DNA of 64,000 nucleotides from Pseudomonas sp. UBA4194 (GCF_002379585.1 NZ_DFUE01000090.1:10905-74904); one strand, 5' to 3'; counted from the first letter of the stretch, positions 16,054-26,700 are shown. A program made the numbers and translations. Notes: generated by a model from the sequence alone, not told the origin.

Positions 16054-17382
16054 ATGACCGCTCCCACTGCTATCCGCCGACTCGACGCCACTGATCCGGA
16101 CTTCGCGCGCCATCTGGACCATCTGCTGAGCTGGGAAAGTGTGTCCGATGATTCGGTCAACCAGCGGGTGCTGGACATCATCAAAGCCGTGCGCGAGCGT
16201 GGCGACGCCGCGCTGGTGGAGTTCACCCAGAAGTTCGACGGCTTGCAGGTGGCCTCCATGGCCGACCTGATCCTGCCCCGTGAGCGCCTGGAGCTGGCGT
16301 TGACCCGCATCACCGCGCCGCAGCGCGCCGCGCTGGAAAAGGCCGCGGACCGGGTGCGCAGCTATCACGAAAAACAGAAGCAGGACTCCTGGAGCTACAC
16401 CGAGGCCGATGGCACGGTGCTGGGGCAGAAGGTCACGCCGCTGGATCGCGCCGGTCTGTACGTGCCAGGCGGCAAGGCCTCGTATCCTTCGTCGGTGTTG
16501 ATGAACGCGATCCCCGCCAAAGTCGCCGGTGTGACCGAGGTCGTCATGGTGGTGCCGACACCCCGTGGCGAGGTCAACGAACTGGTACTGGCCGCCGCCT
16601 GCATCGCCGGTGTCGACCGGGTGTTCACCATCGGCGGTGCTCAGGCCGTGGCTGCGTTGGCTTATGGCACCCAGAGCGTACCGCAGGTGGACAAGGTGGT
16701 CGGTCCGGGCAATATCTACGTCGCCACTGCCAAGCGACACGTGTTCGGCCAGGTCGGCATCGACATGATTGCCGGCCCTTCGGAAATCCTCGTCGTGTGC
16801 GATGGCGGTACCGACCCTGACTGGATTGCCATGGATCTGTTCTCCCAGGCCGAGCACGATGAAGACGCCCAGGCAATTCTGGTCAGCCCCGACGCCGAGT
16901 TCCTCGACCGAGTTGCCGCCAGCATCGACAAGCTATTGCCTACCATGGATCGCGCCGAGATCATCAACACCTCCATCAATGGTCGCGGTGCGCTGATCAA
17001 GGTTCGCGACATGCAGCAGGCCATCGAGGTGGCCAACCGTATCGCCCCAGAACACCTGGAATTGTCGGTAGAAGACCCGCAGGCCTGGCTGCCGCAGATT
17101 CGCCATGCCGGCGCCATCTTCATGGGTCGCCACACCTCCGAAGCGCTGGGCGACTACTGCGCGGGCCCCAATCACGTGTTGCCGACGTCCGGCACTGCGC
17201 GGTTCTCCTCGCCGCTGGGGGTGTATGACTTCCAGAAGCGGTCGTCGATCATCTTCTGCTCCGAGCAGGGCGCTTCGGAACTGGGCAAGACCGCTTCCAT
17301 CCTCGCCCGGGGCGAGTCTCTCAGTGCCCACGCCCGCAGCGCTGAATACCGTATCCAACCTGACCCGGCCAAGGGGGAGTGA
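16054..17382 (+). CDS. hisD: Histidinol dehydrogenase
   Basis: 442-residue zinc enzyme performing the last two steps of histidine synthesis (histidinol to histidine, with 2 NAD). The NAD-site stretch GPGNIYVATAKRHVFG and the signature DMIAGPSEILVV are present, with Zn-site His in the QAEHDEDAQ segment. It starts after a 127-base gap containing a hairpin, while its TGA lies 2 bases before the hisC ATG. Confidence 0.97.
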   Translation: MTAPTAIRRLDATDPDFARHLDHLLSWESVSDDSVNQRVLDIIKAVRERGDAALVEFTQKFDGLQVASMADLILPRERLELALTRITAPQRAALEKAADRVRSYHEKQKQDSWSYTEADGTVLGQKVTPLDRAGLYVPGGKASYPSSVLMNAIPAKVAGVTEVVMVVPTPRGEVNELVLAAACIAGVDRVFTIGGAQAVAALAYGTQSVPQVDKVVGPGNIYVATAKRHVFGQVGIDMIAGPSEILVVCDGGTDPDWIAMDLFSQAEHDEDAQAILVSPDAEFLDRVAASIDKLLPTMDRAEIINTSINGRGALIKVRDMQQAIEVANRIAPEHLELSVEDPQAWLPQIRHAGAIFMGRHTSEALGDYCAGPNHVLPTSGTARFSSPLGVYDFQKRSSIIFCSEQGASELGKTASILARGESLSAHARSAEYRIQPDPAKGE

Positions 17383-17384
17383 GC

Positions 17385-18428
17385 ATGAGCAAGTTCTGGA
17401 GTCCCTTCGTCAAGAACCTGGTGCCCTACGTCCCAGGCGAGCAACCCAAGGTTGCCAACCTGGTCAAGCTGAACACCAACGAAAACCCTTACGGTCCATC
17501 GCCCAAAGCGCTGGAGGCAATGCGCGCGGAGTTGACCGACGCACTGCGCCTTTATCCAGATCCCAACAGCGACCTGCTCAAGCAGGCGGTGGCGGATTAC
17601 TACGGCGTGAAGACCAATCAGGTGTTCCTCGGCAACGGCTCGGATGAGGTGCTTGCGCATATCTTCCACGGCCTTTTCCAACACGACCAGCCGTTGCTGT
17701 TTCCGGACATCAGCTACAGCTTCTATCCCGTCTATTGCGGGTTGTATGGCATCCCCTTCGAGGCGGTGCCGCTGGACGATAGCTTCCAGATTCAGCCGCA
17801 GGACTACGCCAAGGCCAATGCCGGGATCATCTTCCCCAACCCCAACGCGCCCACCGGCTGCCTGCTGCCGCTGGAAGCGGTAGAGCGGATCGTCAAGGCC
17901 AGCCCCGATTCGGTGGTGGTGGTGGATGAAGCCTACGTCGATTTTGGCGGGCAAACCGCGATCACTCTGGTGGACCGCTACCCCAACCTGCTGGTGACCC
18001 AGACCGTCTCCAAGTCTCGCTCGCTGGCGGGGCTGCGCGTAGGGTTGGCCGTGGGCCATGCGGATCTCATCGAGGCATTGGAGCGGATCAAGAACAGCTT
18101 CAACTCCTACCCGATCGATCGCGTGGCGGTGGCTGGCGCGGCGGCCGCGTTCGCCGACAAGGCTTACTTCGAGCAGACCTGCGCCAAGGTCGTCGACAGC
18201 CGTGAGGTGTTGGTCGAGGCGTTGCGTGACAAGGGTTTCGAGGTCTTGCCCTCGGCCGCCAACTTCATCTTCGCCCGCCATCCGGAGCAGGATGCAGCCG
18301 GCATTGCGGCAAAGCTGCGGGAGCAGGGCGTGATCGTGCGGCACTTCAAGCAGCAGCGGATTGCCCAGTTCCTGCGGATCAGCATTGGCACGCCAGAGCA
18401 GAATCAGGCGTTGCTGGACGCTTTGTAA
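17385..18428 (+). CDS. hisC: Histidinol-phosphate aminotransferase
   Basis: 347-residue class I/II PLP aminotransferase. The PLP lysine lies in TVSKSRSLAGLRVG, with VVVDEAYVDF and LNTNENPYGPSP as substrate/PLP motifs. The ATG at 17385 is preferred over a GTG at 17379 because GGGGGAG in the hisD end is well spaced to it. Pseudomonads carry a second hisC elsewhere; this is the one next to hisD. Confidence 0.96.
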   Translation: MSKFWSPFVKNLVPYVPGEQPKVANLVKLNTNENPYGPSPKALEAMRAELTDALRLYPDPNSDLLKQAVADYYGVKTNQVFLGNGSDEVLAHIFHGLFQHDQPLLFPDISYSFYPVYCGLYGIPFEAVPLDDSFQIQPQDYAKANAGIIFPNPNAPTGCLLPLEAVERIVKASPDSVVVVDEAYVDFGGQTAITLVDRYPNLLVTQTVSKSRSLAGLRVGLAVGHADLIEALERIKNSFNSYPIDRVAVAGAAAAFADKAYFEQTCAKVVDSREVLVEALRDKGFEVLPSAANFIFARHPEQDAAGIAAKLREQGVIVRHFKQQRIAQFLRISIGTPEQNQALLDAL

Positions 18429-18434
18429 GTGTGG

Positions 18435-18482
18435 GGCGGGGTGAGGGGACCCGTCACCGCAAGATCCAAGTCCTACCCCGCC
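18435..18482. other. Inverted repeat between convergent hisC and algW
   Basis: GGCGGGGT at 18435-18442 pairs with ACCCCGCC at 18475-18482. The segment between contains GTGAGGGGACCCGTCACC, related to elements at 32227 and 62551. No clear T-run. It may be a convergent-gene transcript end. Confidence 0.4.
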
Positions 18483-18492
18483 ACAAAAAGCG

Positions 18493-19656
18493 CTACTTCT
18501 CTTCCTTCGGCGCCGCCGGTGCCGGCGGTGGCCGCAGGCCCACCTCGGCATTGAGGGTGATCTCCTTGCCCTTGCGCATCACCTGAATCGCGATCTTGTC
18601 GTTGGGCCGAGTCCTGGCGACCTGATTCATCGACTTGCGTCCATCCCCCGCGGGCTCGCCGTTGATGCTCAGAATCACGTCACCCAGCTGCAAGCCGGCC
18701 TTTTGCGCCGGGCCATCGCGGAAGATTCCCGCCACCACGATGCCGGGGCGATCCTTGAGATTGAAGGACTCGGCGAGCTCTTCGGTCATGGGCTGCACTT
18801 CGATGCCCAGCCAGCCGCGAATCACCTGGCCGTGCTCGATGATCGATTTCATCACCTCCAGCGCCAGCTTGGTGGGGATGGCGAAGCCGATGCCTTGCGA
18901 ACCGCCGGACTTGGAGAAGATTGCCGTGTTGATGCCGGTCAGGTTGCCATTGGCGTCCACCAGGGCGCCGCCGGAGTTGCCCGGGTTGATGGCGGCATCG
19001 GTCTGGATAAAGTCTTCATAGGTATTGAGGCCCAACTGATTGCGGCCGGTGGCACTGATGATGCCCATGGTGACGGTCTGGCCGACGCCAAAGGGGTTGC
19101 CGATGGCCAGTGCGACATCACCGATATGGATGCCATCGGAACGACCGATGGTGATCGAAGGGATGTTTTTCAGGTCGATCTTGAGCACCGCCAGATCGGT
19201 TTCAGGGTCGCTGCCGATCACCCGAGCGAGGGTCTCGCGGCCATCCTTCAGCGCTACCACGATTTGATCCGCGCCGGAGGTCACATGGTTGTTGGTCAGC
19301 AGATAACCTTCCGGACTCATGATCACCGCCGAACCCAGGCTGGACTCCCAGCGCCGTTGCTTGGGCAGGTTGTCGCCGAAGAATCGGCGGAACTGCGGGT
19401 CTTCGAACAGCGGGTGGGCAGCGCTCTTGTTGACCACCTTGGTGGTGTACAGGTTGGCCACCGCAGGTGCCGCGATGGCGACGGCATCGGCGTAGGACAC
19501 CGGGCCCTGGATGACGCTGGCGCTTTGCGGCGCCTGCTGCAGGTTCACGTCCTGGCTGGGCAGCCCGACCCACTGCGGAAACCGCTGGATCACCAGCAGT
19601 GCGATCAAAATGCCGGTCAGCAGCGGCCATCCAAAAAAGCGCAGGGCCTTGAACAT
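18493..19656 (-). CDS. algW: Periplasmic serine protease AlgW (DegS-type)
   Basis: 387 residues. The N-terminal anchor is FGWPLLTGILIALLVIQRF. The trypsin-like domain has His124 (LLTNNHVTSG), Asp in SDPETDLAVLK and Ser228 (NPGNSGGALVD). One C-terminal PDZ domain spans about 280-370, ending in a Pro/Ala-rich tail. In Pseudomonas it cleaves anti-sigma factor MucA when misfolded outer-membrane proteins bind the PDZ, releasing AlgU. The start at 19656 gives the membrane anchor; the open frame extends far upstream over the divergent gene but is not coding. A TATAAT at 19737-19732 may be its -10. Confidence 0.95.
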   Translation of the reverse strand: MFKALRFFGWPLLTGILIALLVIQRFPQWVGLPSQDVNLQQAPQSASVIQGPVSYADAVAIAAPAVANLYTTKVVNKSAAHPLFEDPQFRRFFGDNLPKQRRWESSLGSAVIMSPEGYLLTNNHVTSGADQIVVALKDGRETLARVIGSDPETDLAVLKIDLKNIPSITIGRSDGIHIGDVALAIGNPFGVGQTVTMGIISATGRNQLGLNTYEDFIQTDAAINPGNSGGALVDANGNLTGINTAIFSKSGGSQGIGFAIPTKLALEVMKSIIEHGQVIRGWLGIEVQPMTEELAESFNLKDRPGIVVAGIFRDGPAQKAGLQLGDVILSINGEPAGDGRKSMNQVARTRPNDKIAIQVMRKGKEITLNAEVGLRPPPAPAAPKEEK

Positions 19657-19779
19657 GTAAAGAATCCTGGGAGGTGGCAAAGGGAGCTTGAGCGATTCCC
19701 TGAAACCTCCAGGGCGCCCATAATGGGCCGCATTATACGGGGGCTTGCGCCGCTCTGAACTGCCTTTATGGAGACTTTT

Positions 19780-20538
19780 ATGGCTGTCGCACTCAACACC
19801 CTGGTCGAGGAAGCGGACCGCTACCTGGCCAGCGGGAAAATCCAGGATTACTGCCCCAATGGCCTGCAGGTGGAAGGCCGGCCCCAGGTGATGCGGATCG
19901 TCAGCGGCGTCACGGCCAGTCAGGCGCTGCTCGATGCCGCCGTCGAGGCCAGGGCCGACCTGGTGCTGGTGCACCATGGCTACTTCTGGAAGGGCGAGAA
20001 TCCCTGCATCGTCGGCATGAAGCAGCGCCGGCTCAAGACCTTGCTCAAGCACGACATCAGCCTGCTGGCCTACCACCTGCCACTGGATGTGCACCCCGAG
20101 GTGGGCAATAACGTCCAGCTCGCGCGGCAGCTGGAGATCACCGTCGAGGGCCCCCTCGATCCGGACAACAGCAAGGTCGTGGGTCTGGTCGGTTCGTTGG
20201 CCGAGCCTCTGTGGCCGCGGGATTTTGCCCGCCGTGTGCAGGAGGTCATGGGCCGCGAGCCGCTGTTGATCGAAGGCAGCGAGAAAATCAGTCGCGTGGG
20301 CTGGTGCACGGGAGGCGGGCAGGGCTACATCGACCAGGCGATCGCCGCCGGTGTGGATCTTTTCATCAGTGGCGAGGCGTCGGAGCAGACCTTCCACAGT
20401 GCGCGGGAGAACGGCATCAGTTTCATCGCCGCCGGGCATCACGCGACCGAGCGCTATGGCGTGCAGGCGCTGGGCGATTACCTGGCTCGACGGTTTGCGC
20501 TCGAGCATGTGTTCATCGATTGTCCCAATCCGATTTGA
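19780..20538 (+). CDS. NIF3-like dinuclear metal centre protein
   Basis: 252-residue protein of the NIF3/DUF34 family (PA4445-like), annotated in places as GTP cyclohydrolase I type 2 without firm proof. Conserved metal-binding parts are LVLVHHGYFWKGEN (about 66-79), AYHLPLDVHPEVGNN and the C-terminal AAGHHATERYG. The start at 19780 is preceded by GGAG; an in-frame ATG at 19768 is possible. It diverges from algW. Molecular function is unknown. Confidence 0.88.
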   Translation: MAVALNTLVEEADRYLASGKIQDYCPNGLQVEGRPQVMRIVSGVTASQALLDAAVEARADLVLVHHGYFWKGENPCIVGMKQRRLKTLLKHDISLLAYHLPLDVHPEVGNNVQLARQLEITVEGPLDPDNSKVVGLVGSLAEPLWPRDFARRVQEVMGREPLLIEGSEKISRVGWCTGGGQGYIDQAIAAGVDLFISGEASEQTFHSARENGISFIAAGHHATERYGVQALGDYLARRFALEHVFIDCPNPI

Positions 20539-20556
20539 GCCACGGCCGCGTAGATT

Positions 20557-20586
20557 CTGTGGGAGCGGGCTCTGCCCGCGATGGCG
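20557..20586. repeat. REP-like element between the NIF3 gene and cysD
   Basis: CTGTGGGAGCGGGC followed by TCTGCCCGCGATGGCG: a GCGGGC/GCCCGC stem with a 3-base loop and the GTGGGAGCGG lead-in of the REP family of the putida/fluorescens lineage. It lies 19 bases after the NIF3-gene stop. The rest of the 205-base gap has no gene; it must contain the cysD promoter, which I cannot place confidently. Confidence 0.8.
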
Positions 20587-20743
20587 TCAGTCAGGACGAT
20601 ACCCTAGCCCCAAACCCACAGGCATATCCTTATATCGCTTCGATCTAACCACCCCCAATCAACAGAACCGGAGCCCGTGTTAAAGTGCCCGGCTCGAACA
20701 CGGCCCGCAGGCCGTCCATAAAGACTGTATTCCGTGAGTAGCC

Positions 20744-21661
20744 ATGGTCGACAAACTGACGCATCTGAAACAGCTGGAGGCGGAAAGCATCCACATCATT
20801 CGTGAGGTGGCCGCTGAGTTCGATAACCCGGTGATGTTGTATTCCATCGGCAAAGACTCGGCCGTGATGCTGCACCTGGCGCGCAAGGCCTTCTTCCCCG
20901 GCAAGCTGCCCTTCCCGGTCATGCACGTCGACACCCAGTGGAAGTTTCAGGAGATGTACAAGTTCCGCGATCGCATGGTCGAGGAACTGGGCCTGGACCT
21001 GCTGGTGCACGTCAATCCCGAGGGCGTGGCGCAGGGTATCAACCCCTTCACCCACGGCAGCTCCAAACACACCGACATCATGAAGACCCAGGGCCTCAAG
21101 CAGGCGCTGGACAAGTACGGCTTCGATGCTGCCTTCGGTGGTGCCCGCCGCGACGAGGAGAAGTCCCGGGCCAAGGAACGCGTTTATTCGTTCCGTGACA
21201 GCAAGCACCGCTGGGACCCGAAGAACCAGCGTCCGGAGCTGTGGAACGTCTACAACGGCAAGGTCAACAAAGGCGAATCCATTCGTGTATTCCCGTTGTC
21301 GAACTGGACCGAGCTGGACATCTGGCAGTACATCTATCTGGAAGGTATCCCGATCGTGCCGTTGTACTTCGCCGCCGAGCGCGAAGTCATCGAGAAGAAC
21401 GGTACCCTGATCATGATCGACGACGACCGCATCCTCGAGCACCTCAGCGAGGAAGAGAAAGCGCGGATCGTCAAAAAGAAAGTGCGTTTCCGCACCCTTG
21501 GCTGCTACCCGTTGACGGGCGCGGTGGAGTCCGAGGCCGAGAGCCTCACCGACATCATTCAGGAAATGCTCCTGACGCGAACTTCCGAGCGCCAGGGCCG
21601 GGTCATCGACCATGACGGCGCCGGTTCCATGGAAGACAAGAAACGTCAGGGCTACTTCTAA
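20744..21661 (+). CDS. cysD: Sulfate adenylyltransferase subunit 2
   Basis: 305-residue PP-loop ATP pyrophosphatase that, with the GTPase CysN, makes APS from sulfate and ATP. The PP-loop is YSIGKDSAVMLHL near residues 32-44, and the C-terminal regulatory motif RTSERQGR is present. It is followed 14 bases later by cysNC, forming the sulfate activation operon. Confidence 0.97.
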   Translation: MVDKLTHLKQLEAESIHIIREVAAEFDNPVMLYSIGKDSAVMLHLARKAFFPGKLPFPVMHVDTQWKFQEMYKFRDRMVEELGLDLLVHVNPEGVAQGINPFTHGSSKHTDIMKTQGLKQALDKYGFDAAFGGARRDEEKSRAKERVYSFRDSKHRWDPKNQRPELWNVYNGKVNKGESIRVFPLSNWTELDIWQYIYLEGIPIVPLYFAAEREVIEKNGTLIMIDDDRILEHLSEEEKARIVKKKVRFRTLGCYPLTGAVESEAESLTDIIQEMLLTRTSERQGRVIDHDGAGSMEDKKRQGYF

Positions 21662-21675
21662 ATCAGGGTCAGAAC

Positions 21676-23574
21676 ATGTCGCACCAATCCGAATTGATCA
21701 GCGAGGACATCCTCGCCTACCTGGCCCAGCACGAACGCAAGGAACTGCTGCGCTTCCTTACCTGCGGTAACGTCGACGACGGCAAGAGCACCCTGATCGG
21801 GCGCCTGCTGCACGACTCCAAGATGATCTACGAAGATCATCTGGAAGCCATTACCCGGGACTCGAAGAAGTCCGGCACCACGGGCGAAGAAGTCGATCTG
21901 GCATTGCTGGTGGATGGCCTGCAGGCCGAGCGTGAGCAGGGCATCACCATCGATGTGGCCTACCGCTACTTCTCCACTGCCAAGCGCAAGTTCATCATTG
22001 CCGACACTCCGGGCCACGAGCAGTACACCCGCAACATGGCCACCGGCGCGTCCACCTGCGACCTGGCCATCATTCTGGTCGATGCCCGTTACGGCGTGCA
22101 GACCCAGACTCGCCGGCACAGCTACATAGCCTCGTTGCTGGGCATCAAGCACATCGTGGTGGCCATCAACAAGATGGACCTCAAGGGCTTCGATGAAGGT
22201 GTGTTCGAGCAGATCAAGGCCGACTACCTGAAATTCGCCGAGGCCATCAGCCTCAAGCCCACGACGCTGGCGTTCGTGCCCATGTCGGCCTTGAAAGGCG
22301 ACAACGTGGTCAACCGCAGCGAGCAATCGCCTTGGTACAGCGGCCAGACGCTGATGGAAATCCTCGAGACCGTTGAAGTCGCCGCTGATCGCAACTTCGA
22401 CGATCTGCGCTTCCCGGTGCAGTACGTCAACCGCCCCAACCTGAACTTCCGTGGTTTCGCCGGCACCCTGGCCAGCGGCATCGTGCACAAGGGCGACGAA
22501 GTGGTGGTGTTGCCGTCGGGCAAGAGCAGCCGGGTGAAATCCATCGTTACCTTCGAAGGTGAGCTGGAACACGCCGGGCCAGGCCAGGCCGTGACCCTGA
22601 CCATGGAAGACGAGATCGACATCTCCCGTGGTGACCTGCTGGTGCATGCCGACAATGTGCCGACCGTGGCCGACAGCTTCGAAGCCATGCTGGTATGGAT
22701 GGCCGAAGAACCGATGCTGCCGGGCAAGAAATACGACATCAAGCGCGCCACCAGCTACGTGCCGGGTTCGATCGCCAGCATCGTGCACAAGGTGGACGTC
22801 AACACCCTGGCCGAAGGGCCGGGCAGTGCGCTGCAGCTCAACGAAATCGGCAAGGTCAAGGTGTCTCTGGACTCGGCCATTGCCCTGGACGGCTACGACA
22901 GCAACCGCACCACCGGCGCCTTCATCGTCATCGACCGCTTGACCAACGGCACCGTGGGCGCTGGCATGATCGTCGCGCCTGCCAATGCCTCGCAAGGGAG
23001 CAAGGCGCATGGCCGTTCGGCCCATGTGACCACCGAAGAACGCTCTCAGCGCTTTGGCCAGCAACCGGCCACCGTGCTGTTCAGCGGCCTCTCGGGCGCC
23101 GGCAAGAGCACGTTGGCCTATGCCGTGGAACGCAAGCTGTTCGATATGGGCCGCGCGGTCTATGTGCTCGATGGCCAGAACCTGCGCCATGATCTGAACA
23201 AGGGCTTGCCTCAGGATCGCGCTGGCCGTACCGAGAACTGGCGGCGTGCCGCCCACGTGGCGCGTCAGTTCAACGAAGCCGGTCTGGTGACTCTGGCAGC
23301 CTTCGTGGCGCCGGATGCTGCCGGGCGTGACCAGGCCAAGGACCTGATCGGCGCCGACCGCCTGATTACGGTCTACGTCCAGGCGTCGCCGCTGGTGTGC
23401 CGCGAGCGTGATCCACAGGGCTTGTATGCCGCTGATCAGGACAACATTCCGGGCGAGTCCTTCCCGTACGACGTGCCGTTGAACGCCGATCTGGTGATCG
23501 ACACCCAGGCCTCGTCGGTCGATGAAGGCGTCAAGCAAGTGCTGGATCTGCTGCGTAGCCGCGGCGCGATCTAA
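21676..23574 (+). CDS. cysNC: Bifunctional sulfate adenylyltransferase subunit 1 / APS kinase
   Basis: 632-residue fusion. The N-terminal GTPase (CysN) has G1 GNVDDGKST, G3 DTPGHEQY and G4 NKMD, then EF-Tu-like beta-barrels to about residue 440. The C-terminal APS kinase (CysC) has P-loop GLSGAGKST near 475 and the segment VYVLDGQNLRHDLN. Together with CysD it gives PAPS directly from sulfate. Sometimes named nodQ in other taxa. A strong terminator follows. Confidence 0.97.
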   Translation: MSHQSELISEDILAYLAQHERKELLRFLTCGNVDDGKSTLIGRLLHDSKMIYEDHLEAITRDSKKSGTTGEEVDLALLVDGLQAEREQGITIDVAYRYFSTAKRKFIIADTPGHEQYTRNMATGASTCDLAIILVDARYGVQTQTRRHSYIASLLGIKHIVVAINKMDLKGFDEGVFEQIKADYLKFAEAISLKPTTLAFVPMSALKGDNVVNRSEQSPWYSGQTLMEILETVEVAADRNFDDLRFPVQYVNRPNLNFRGFAGTLASGIVHKGDEVVVLPSGKSSRVKSIVTFEGELEHAGPGQAVTLTMEDEIDISRGDLLVHADNVPTVADSFEAMLVWMAEEPMLPGKKYDIKRATSYVPGSIASIVHKVDVNTLAEGPGSALQLNEIGKVKVSLDSAIALDGYDSNRTTGAFIVIDRLTNGTVGAGMIVAPANASQGSKAHGRSAHVTTEERSQRFGQQPATVLFSGLSGAGKSTLAYAVERKLFDMGRAVYVLDGQNLRHDLNKGLPQDRAGRTENWRRAAHVARQFNEAGLVTLAAFVAPDAAGRDQAKDLIGADRLITVYVQASPLVCRERDPQGLYAADQDNIPGESFPYDVPLNADLVIDTQASSVDEGVKQVLDLLRSRGAI

Positions 23575-23589
23575 AGCTTGTGGCTGGAC

Positions 23590-23618
23590 AAAAAAACCTC
23601 GCTTCGGCGGGGTTTTTT
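23590..23618 (+). terminator. Intrinsic terminator after cysNC
   Basis: AACCTCGC-TTCG-GCGGGGTT stem with a stable TTCG loop, flanked by A-run and T-run (GTTTTTT), 16 bases after the cysNC stop. Confidence 0.92.
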
Positions 23619-23743
23619 CATGCCCTCTGAAAGCCTTCATCCAGGATGGGTTCGGGGTCGATGACACCGATGCGGTGAAGGTCTGCCGACCATTCTTGCA
23701 GACATGTCTACCACCTGAGCGCCGTCGATCGGGCGCTTGATAG

Positions 23744-23769
23744 GGGTCCTTTTAGCAAACCAAGGACCC
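23744..23769 (+). promoter_or_regulatory. Hairpin covering the Shine-Dalgarno of the large toxin-like gene
   Basis: GGGTCCTT at 23744-23751 and AAGGACCC at 23762-23769 are a perfect 8-bp inverted repeat with a 10-base loop. The 3' arm contains the AAGGA that serves as ribosome binding site for the ATG at 23775. In the mRNA the site would be paired, a form typical of translational control by RNA, protein or temperature. A second short stem (AGCGCC/GGCGCT, 23718-23737) lies just upstream. Regulatory function is inference. Confidence 0.5.
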
Positions 23770-23774
23770 GCTTC

Positions 23775-26700
23775 ATGACCGATTTCATGTCTCTGAGTGC
23801 GCGCGTGGCTGAGCAGGCCCCGCTGGCCAGCAGCGTCAGCAAGCATTTCGCCAGCCGGCCCACCCTGCGCGAATCGACCAAGGAACTGCTGAGTCGCGAG
23901 TTGACCAGGCTTTACCCCAAGCTGCTGCTGGACACTGCCGCCGTGCAGCTGTTCGAGCCCCTGCAAAACGATGGCATCCGAGGCTTTGGCGGATATCGTC
24001 GAGAGTCGCTGGTGGACACCCTGCTGGGGCGTTATCTTCACGGCCGCAACATCAGTCTCAAGGAAGGCTTCCATTTTCTCAGCGTCGAAGCTGGCGCCGA
24101 GAATCCTTCAGCGCTGGCCGTTGCCATGCCGCTCATTCAGGGATTGATCAACGAGTGGGGCCCGCAGTTGCTGGTCGAGTATGCCCAGCGTTTGTGCGCC
24201 TATTGGGACCAGGTCAAGCCCGACGGTAGCAGTCGTTGGCAATGGCTGGCCACTGCGTTGCAGGTGCGCCTCAAGCGCCACGTCGATCGCCTCGGCAAGG
24301 CGGGGCAGTTGGACAACGCCCAGGGCGCCACGGCGATGCTGCTGGTCGGCATGCCCGATGCTCTGGAGCGCGGCCGTTACAATGGCGACACGCTCACGGC
24401 CAGCCTGGTGGCCATCGACGCGCTGGGCGCGCCCCCGAACCGATTCGCCCAGCTGACCCACGCGTTGGTCATCCAGCGTCATGTCAGCCAGCAGCAACGT
24501 GATCTGGTGATGCTGTACACGCCATTCAACGGTCTGGAGACGTTCCCTACCTTGCAGGCGCTGGCTGAATCCATCGGCGCCGACATTGGCATGCAGTGGA
24601 CCGCCGAACAATTGGAGTTGGCCCTGTACGCGCCCGTCGGCAATATTTTCGAAGCCCAGGCGCAAGCCATTCTGGAACAGCAACTGGCGGCGGTGGAAAC
24701 AGTTGGCAACTACTGTCGCACCCACGCCCAAGGCATTCCCGCGCTGGAATTGGGAACCGAGCAGGTCACCTGCCTGTTCGAAATCGACTCCACGGAAGAG
24801 CGCGCCAAACTTCAGGAATTGAACGCCGCGCTGCCCACCTGGCTTTCCGGGGCCGACACCCGCGAGCGCCGCAACTACTCGTTGTATCTGGCGAGTCTGG
24901 CACTGCTGCGTACCGAGCAGGGCGGCAAGTCGTTCCTGGACGGCATCGCCCCGATTCTCGAGTTCGCCGCCCAACGCCTGGTCGAGCAGATTGCCACGCA
25001 GTGGCCGGACGCACCTCTGGCCAGCCTGGATGATGTCGAGGTGCATATCCTGACCGCACCCAATGCCCTGCTCAGCATCGTCAACGCCGGCGACAGCACG
25101 CTTGAGGACGAGCAGATCAGCCTGGTGGACTTTTCTCTGTTCAACCTGTCCGGCCGGCCGCGCGGGCGGCTTTTGATCAAGGCACGCGAAGGGGCGTCAT
25201 TACCGGCCTGGGTGACCAGCGACGCCATCGAGAACCTGATCGAAGCGGCTGACGTCGGCGGTTGCTATCTCAAGCTGCTGGATGAAAAACTGCTCAAGGA
25301 CCCGGTCAGCAGCGCCTGGCGGGAGCAGAACTTCGGTGCGCAGTTGACCCTGCAGTTGCCGATGCTGGCGTTGCAGAACAGTGTGCAAAAGCTTCATGGG
25401 TTCACCCACACCGGTTGGCGTTATGTGGATCAGGTGTTGCTGGGTGACGAAACCACTGCGAGCAACGATCCGCCGCTGGTGCTCAGTCAATTGGGCTTTC
25501 GTGCCACGCCCGAGGCTGCGGTGGACAAGGTTACCAACATGTACGTGATCGGTGCCGTGGGTGGCATGGGGCCGCAGGTTCTGTACCGCCCGCTGTGCCA
25601 ACCCATCCTCAGGCAATTCGAGGACGCGCGGGCGTTGTTCGACGCGGTGGCCGAGGAGGGCGAGTTGCAGCGCAGTGTCCTGGACTGGCTGGACGAGTCG
25701 GCGCAAGCCCGCTATGCCAACGGCGGCTTCCTGGAGCCTCACGTGGTGCGTTTTGGCCAGGGCTCGGAATTTGCTCCGCTGTCCACGCCGGCACCCGCGC
25801 AGCTGAGGCTGACGGCACTTGCCCAGCCACTGTTGGCCCAGCTTTATCGGCAAAATGTCCAAGCACTGACCACCGTGGCCTCGCGGCAATCGCTGAGTAC
25901 CGAACGCAGCCGCTGGATCGGCTACAAGGCTCTGGGTTGGACCTTGTTCAATGGCCTCATGCCTTTTCTCTGCGGACCTGTAGCGACAGCGGCCTGGTTG
26001 ATTCAGACCTTGGCTACCCTGCAGGACGCGCTGCGCGCGCAAGCAGCGGGCGATGGTCAGCCGGCCGAGGAGCAGATGATTGACCTGCTGTTCAATATCG
26101 CCCTGGTGCTGCTGGCCCACGGTGCGCCCCGAGCACCGCTGGACAAGGCCTACCGTGTGAGGCCGCCCGTACCTGCTGCCAAGGCTACCGCCCGCATTGC
26201 ACCTACGGCGCTGGAGGTGAACCAGCTGCGGGGCAATCTCGACTTCGGCTGGGCCCGCGCCCGCCATGTGCTCAGCGCGCTAGACCAGCGCCGCCTGGCC
26301 AGCTATGCGGTTACCGCCCCGCCGGCCCAACTCGCTGCGGTGCCTCACGGCACCTTTCGCGGGCTGTATCTGGATCAGGACCGCTGGTTGATGCCACTGG
26401 ACGGCCAGTTCTACCCCGTCGACGTCAGCGGCGAACAGATGCGCATCGTTGACCCGCTGCGTCCCGCCGAGCCCGGGCCCTGGGTGGAGCGCGACGAGGT
26501 CGACCGCTGGCGTCTGGATCTGCGCCTGCGCCTGCGCGGGGGCGGCCCCACCGGACGCATTGCCGCGCAGCGGCAAGCCAACCGTGCGTTGCTGTTGGCC
26601 GGCAATGCCAAGTTGGTGACATTCAACCAGCGCAAGTCGGCCCTGCACGCAGAGGTCAACAATGTCCTGACCAAGGTCGAGGCTGCCGTGTTGGCCAAGG

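Noticed and set aside
21658..23667. 669-codon open frame on the minus strand opposite cysNC
   Set aside because: It mirrors a well-conserved gene in high-GC DNA; the translation is His/Arg/Gln-rich with no family pattern.
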